In this document: piece by piece, positions 61,109-64,000 of the stretch
Layout of the letters: each line of letters begins with the position of its first letter
Numbering within the stretch: position 1 is the stretch's first letter
Assembly: GCA_050260055.1 (NCBI GenBank)
Contig: JBLNBO010000027.1
Location: 62,001 to 126,000, forward strand
From: JBLMYQ01 sp050260055
GTDB taxonomy: Bacteria; Bacillota; Clostridia; Acetivibrionales; UBA4821
DNA length: 64,000 nt
Direction: 5' to 3'
Position numbers and translations under genes: made by a program
The notes under the pieces: model-generated
Database searches by the model: none
Seen by the model: the letters and a program-made list of their open reading frames with translations, nothing else
Told to the model about the DNA's origin: nothing

Positions 61109-61840
61109 TTATTGTTTTCTTTTCTTCCTTGCAACTATGAGTAAATCTCTAAAGCCCTTGCAATTTTTTATCTTATGATACTTTTTAAAATCAATAATTT
61201 CAAAATCAAATTCATATAAAATTCTTAAAATACTTGTTTTTGTATAAAAGCGAACTGGTAAAACTCCGGTTTCTTTATTTAAAATTCTTTCAAATTCTTC
61301 TTCATTGATATTCTCACTGATAAAATTCGAATTAGATATATATTGTTTTGTGCAATAGTCCTCTTTATAAGGAGAATAGCTTGTTAAAATAAATAATATT
61401 CCATCTTCGGCAATTAATTTATTGAACTTTTTTATTGTTGTTTCTACTTCACTTATTGGAATATGTTGAATAACATGACTGCAAATAATGATATCAAATT
61501 TTTGGTTGGTGGTTACCTCTCTGATAGGAGTATTAATACATTCTACCTTGCTATTTAACTGGAATAAATCTAAGGTTTTCTTTGTATCAAGAAATCTTTT
61601 ATTATCCGGTTCGACTGCATAAATTTTAGAAAACATCTTCTCAAAAACAGGAATCAGCCTTCCGATTCCGCACCCTGCATCCATTAATACCCGATTTGAA
61701 CTAGGTATATAGTCTTTTATATACTTCTTCATGAGACGAATTATATAGTCTTCGCTTCTCTTCCAATAACCTTCTTCTATCTCATATTCATTGATAAAGC
61801 TAGTTATCAAGGTATCGTTTGTATCAGGATAAATATACAT
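61109..61840 (-). CDS. Class I SAM-dependent methyltransferase
   Basis: A 243-residue protein. VLMDAGCGIGRLIPVFEKMF binds SAM; YAVEPDNKRFLD and FDIIICSHVIQHI follow, as in Methyltransf_11/23 enzymes. The C-terminal helix pair ends basic (ARKKRKQ). The substrate is unknown. A weak GAGTGA site precedes the ATG. It lies 41 bases downstream of the nitroreductase gene on the same strand. Confidence 0.9.
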   Translation of the reverse strand: MYIYPDTNDTLITSFINEYEIEEGYWKRSEDYIIRLMKKYIKDYIPSSNRVLMDAGCGIGRLIPVFEKMFSKIYAVEPDNKRFLDTKKTLDLFQLNSKVECINTPIREVTTNQKFDIIICSHVIQHIPISEVETTIKKFNKLIAEDGILFILTSYSPYKEDYCTKQYISNSNFISENINEEEFERILNKETGVLPVRFYTKTSILRILYEFDFEIIDFKKYHKIKNCKGFRDLLIVARKKRKQ

Positions 61841-61881
61841 TTTTTAATAAATCACTCCAAATAAATTCAATTATATCTTGC

Positions 61882-62391
61882 TTACCATTGTTCAAAATGA
61901 ATTTTATCTTGATGATATCTTTCGTTAGTATTCTTAACTTCAGCTTTTTGACCAACTGCGATCATGCCCACTGGAATAAAATTCTCGGGTATATTTAATA
62001 TGCTTGCAATTGGTTGGTAGCGTGATGTAATAGGATATAAACTTATCCAAACTGAACCTAAGCCTATTCCATGTGCCGCTAAAAGCATGTTTTCGATTGC
62101 GGCCGAACAATCTTCAATTAAAAAGCCCATTTCTGCTTGTTTCGTGGTGTCTCCACATACAATTATGCCACAGCCTGCATTCGGAAGCATTTTTGCATAT
62201 GGGTGGATTCCTGACATACTTTCAAGCATTTTTTTGTTTCTGACAATAACAAAATGCCACGGTTGATAATTGTTTGCTGATGGTGCATAAAAACCTGCTT
62301 TTAATATGGACTTCAACTGGTTGTCGCTTATTACCTCGCCTGTAAATTTACGTATGCTTCTTCTTGTGTATATTGCTTCTAAAACATCCAT
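61882..62391 (-). CDS. Nitroreductase family FMN oxidoreductase
   Basis: A 169-residue protein. I prefer ATG 62391 (MDVLEAIYTRRSIRKF), 10 bases after GAGAGGAG; the upstream ATG is too close to that site. RRSIRKF and APSANNYQPWHFVIV are the FMN-binding signature; GLGSVWI and PVGMIAVGQK are further conserved blocks. Single-domain, cytosolic, uses NAD(P)H to reduce nitro or flavin substrates. It is 150 bases downstream of an EamA transporter on the same strand. Confidence 0.95.
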   Translation of the reverse strand: MDVLEAIYTRRSIRKFTGEVISDNQLKSILKAGFYAPSANNYQPWHFVIVRNKKMLESMSGIHPYAKMLPNAGCGIIVCGDTTKQAEMGFLIEDCSAAIENMLLAAHGIGLGSVWISLYPITSRYQPIASILNIPENFIPVGMIAVGQKAEVKNTNERYHQDKIHFEQW

Positions 62392-62542
62392 AATACACAT
62401 ACTCCTCTCTTTAACTATCATTTACAAAAGTACGAATTGTTAAATGTATTACACGAGTTCCGTTTCTTGATGTCTTGCTAAACGGTATAAAGTATCATAG
62501 ATGGTTAGCTGAATTTGGGATTGCTCCAAGCCTTTATTAAAA

Positions 62543-63493
62543 TCAATTTTCTATCCTCACTTCTTTAAGTGGAGATTCTTCTTGGGTTTTATTCTTCTTT
62601 TTAAATTCCTTTACTGATAATAGTATGCTAGCTAATAAAGTTAGCATACAACCTATAAATTGCTGCGTTGTTAAGCTTTCATTCAGGGTTGCTCTTGTTA
62701 CTGCCAAGGAGATTATGGGAGCAAGCAAAAATATTATATTTGCCTTGATTGCAGATACTTTAGTGACTCCAAGGAAAAATGTAATATTTGAAAAAGCATC
62801 TGCTATAACACCGGCCAGTAACAGCATTCCAATTTGTAGTAAGGTGAAGCCTCCAATTTTGAATAGTTCTCCGGTACATAAAATAGTAACAAAGAAAAAT
62901 AAGCAATTCATCATAATAATATTTCTACAAAATATAATCGGAGAGACATCACTAAAATACTTTCTTATAAGAGTAGTATAAATTGCCCAGAATATCGCGC
63001 CTAGTAAAACAATAAAAGCTCCGAAATCCAGCCCGTATTTTACACTGCCAGAGAAGTTAAGCATAACAAGTAAGGCGCCAATAAACCCAATGGCTATTGA
63101 AGTATTGACCCATATATCTTTGGTTAGATTTCTTTCTTCTTTTATAAACAGCGCTAAAATTACAATTGTAATTACTGGACCAAGCCCGGACATAATAAAT
63201 GAAGCTATATTTGCCTTCGAAATTGAAATACCAAATATATAGAGCTGTGCAAATGCATAAAAAACTATACCAGGTAGCAAATAATCTTTTATACTATGTA
63301 CTTTACTATTTTCCTGCTTCTTTTCTTCAAAACATTTAGCATAAATATATAAAATTATACTTGCCATAAGTGTTCTAAAAAAATTCTGAACATTGCTTGA
63401 AGAGAAGCCTGATAAAGACTTAAACATAGTTGGATTAATGCCCCATATAAGAGTCGTAATTATGACAAATATATAACCAATTCTGATTTTCAT
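62543..63493 (-). CDS. DMT superfamily transporter, EamA type (second copy)
   Basis: A 316-residue protein with ten helices in two EamA repeats (IWGINPTMFKSLSGFSSSNV; GAIFWAIYTTLIRKYF). A hydrophilic tail of about 25 residues is Lys/Glu-rich. Substrate unknown. TGAGGTG precedes the start. Gap to the SDR gene is about 100 bases; the gene order SDR, EamA, nitroreductase, methyltransferase runs leftward. Confidence 0.93.
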   Translation of the reverse strand: MKIRIGYIFVIITTLIWGINPTMFKSLSGFSSSNVQNFFRTLMASIILYIYAKCFEEKKQENSKVHSIKDYLLPGIVFYAFAQLYIFGISISKANIASFIMSGLGPVITIVILALFIKEERNLTKDIWVNTSIAIGFIGALLVMLNFSGSVKYGLDFGAFIVLLGAIFWAIYTTLIRKYFSDVSPIIFCRNIIMMNCLFFFVTILCTGELFKIGGFTLLQIGMLLLAGVIADAFSNITFFLGVTKVSAIKANIIFLLAPIISLAVTRATLNESLTTQQFIGCMLTLLASILLSVKEFKKKNKTQEESPLKEVRIEN

Positions 63494-63595
63494 TCAGCAC
63501 CTCATAATAATTAAATTAGGTTATTCCTCCGACGAGAGTTTACTTGTTAATTATATTTTATTTTATTTAATTATGCAAAACTCATATTTAATTCA

Positions 63596-64000
63596 TTATA
63601 TATATTCTTTAATATCATAAACATCACGTTCTCCGAAATGGTTGCTGCTTAGCAATTCAGTTATTTTTTCTGCGACAAAATCTGGGGATAACAATTTCCC
63701 TTCTTCCTTAAAAGCTATGAAACGTTCTAATTGAATAAAGTCTTCGCTTTGGCATTTTCTTATTTCTTTTTGCATATTAGTATCCATTACTCCCGGAATA
63801 AATGAAACAATTTTAACTGGATAATCCTGATTTTCCTGTTCAGTCCTAATGCTTTTAGTAAATAAATCTAATCCTGACTTGGCACTACAGTAACAGCTCC
63901 ATCCATAATAAGGTTTTTTTGCGGCACCTGAAGAAATGTTGATAATACGTTTTTCAATATTAAAGTTTTTTGTATGTTTGATAAATAACGAAGTGAGTAA
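63596..64000 (-). CDS. Short-chain dehydrogenase/reductase (SDR), 5' part outside the window
   Basis: The frame is open from 64000 to the stop at 63596; 134 residues are visible and the N-terminal Rossmann glycine motif is off the edge. The catalytic Ser lies in NISSGAA and the Tyr/Lys pair in YCSAKSGLD, followed by FIPGVMDTNMQ. The late pattern resembles sepiapterin reductase-like SDRs. An ATG at 63787 is internal and would not give a functional protein. Substrate unknown. Confidence 0.88.
   Translation of the reverse strand, partial: LLTSLFIKHTKNFNIEKRIINISSGAAKKPYYGWSCYCSAKSGLDLFTKSIRTEQENQDYPVKIVSFIPGVMDTNMQKEIRKCQSEDFIQLERFIAFKEEGKLLSPDFVAEKITELLSSNHFGERDVYDIKEYI

Noticed and set aside
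63596..63787. Independent 63-residue protein gene
   Set aside because: Coding similarity to SDR enzymes continues upstream in the same frame to the window edge.

Overview
The window looks like chromosome from a low-GC, endospore-forming anaerobic Firmicute of class Clostridia. GC content was judged by eye, not computed. Evidence for sporulation is a cotJABC spore-coat operon, an alpha/beta-type small acid-soluble spore protein and a SpoIVB-type peptidase. The housekeeping core is Firmicute-like: mutS2, Mini-III, nrnA, the rimP-nusA-rnpM-ylxQ-infB operon, smpB with ssrA, and a c-di-AMP riboswitch. No rRNA genes, complete tRNAs, insertion sequences, prophage or CRISPR array were seen. About 60 protein genes and one tmRNA are supported. 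Both ends cut through genes: a GH18 hydrolase on the left and a short-chain dehydrogenase on the right.

Layout. 0-9 kb: GH18/SH3 hydrolase; a DUF6323-DUF6179-like pair; a DHHW/MBOAT O-acylation pair; a radical SAM/SPASM enzyme convergent with a small membrane-anchored protein whose tail has regularly spaced cysteines; then ssrA and smpB. 9-21.5 kb: a spore protein, D-Ala-D-Ala carboxypeptidase, mutS2, lepA, a phospholipase C-like protein, nadK, recN and asnB. 21.6-25.6 kb: a barnase-like lipoprotein with barstar, an unknown protein, a XerS-like recombinase and spoIVB. 25.8-37.3 kb: the long leftward rimP to pnp translation and RNA-metabolism operon. 37.5-40.4 kb: lipoprotein, folA, thyA, mrnC.

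40.6-50.6 kb is an envelope and signalling region: a membrane chemoreceptor, an S-layer protein with two near-identical C-terminal repeats, a stand-alone tandem MshEN-domain protein, two membrane proteins, a c-di-AMP riboswitch ahead of a secreted peptidoglycan-binding protein, and a hybrid histidine kinase. 50.8-64 kb holds cotJABC, an RlmL-type methyltransferase, a TMEM43 homologue, and small metabolic or accessory genes: DUF523, DEDDh exonuclease, PHP phosphatase, GDPD, GNAT, two methyltransferases, two EamA transporters, DUF486, nitroreductase and SDR.

The best candidate for an undescribed system is the radical SAM/SPASM enzyme (6443-7558) with the Cys/His/Ser/Gly-tailed protein (7612-7938), which share one bidirectional terminator. 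A RiPP-like thioether modification of a membrane-tethered peptide tail would fit, but that is inference. Next come the ATPase-less MshEN protein with its membrane partner, and the surface-anchored barnase with its cytosolic inhibitor.
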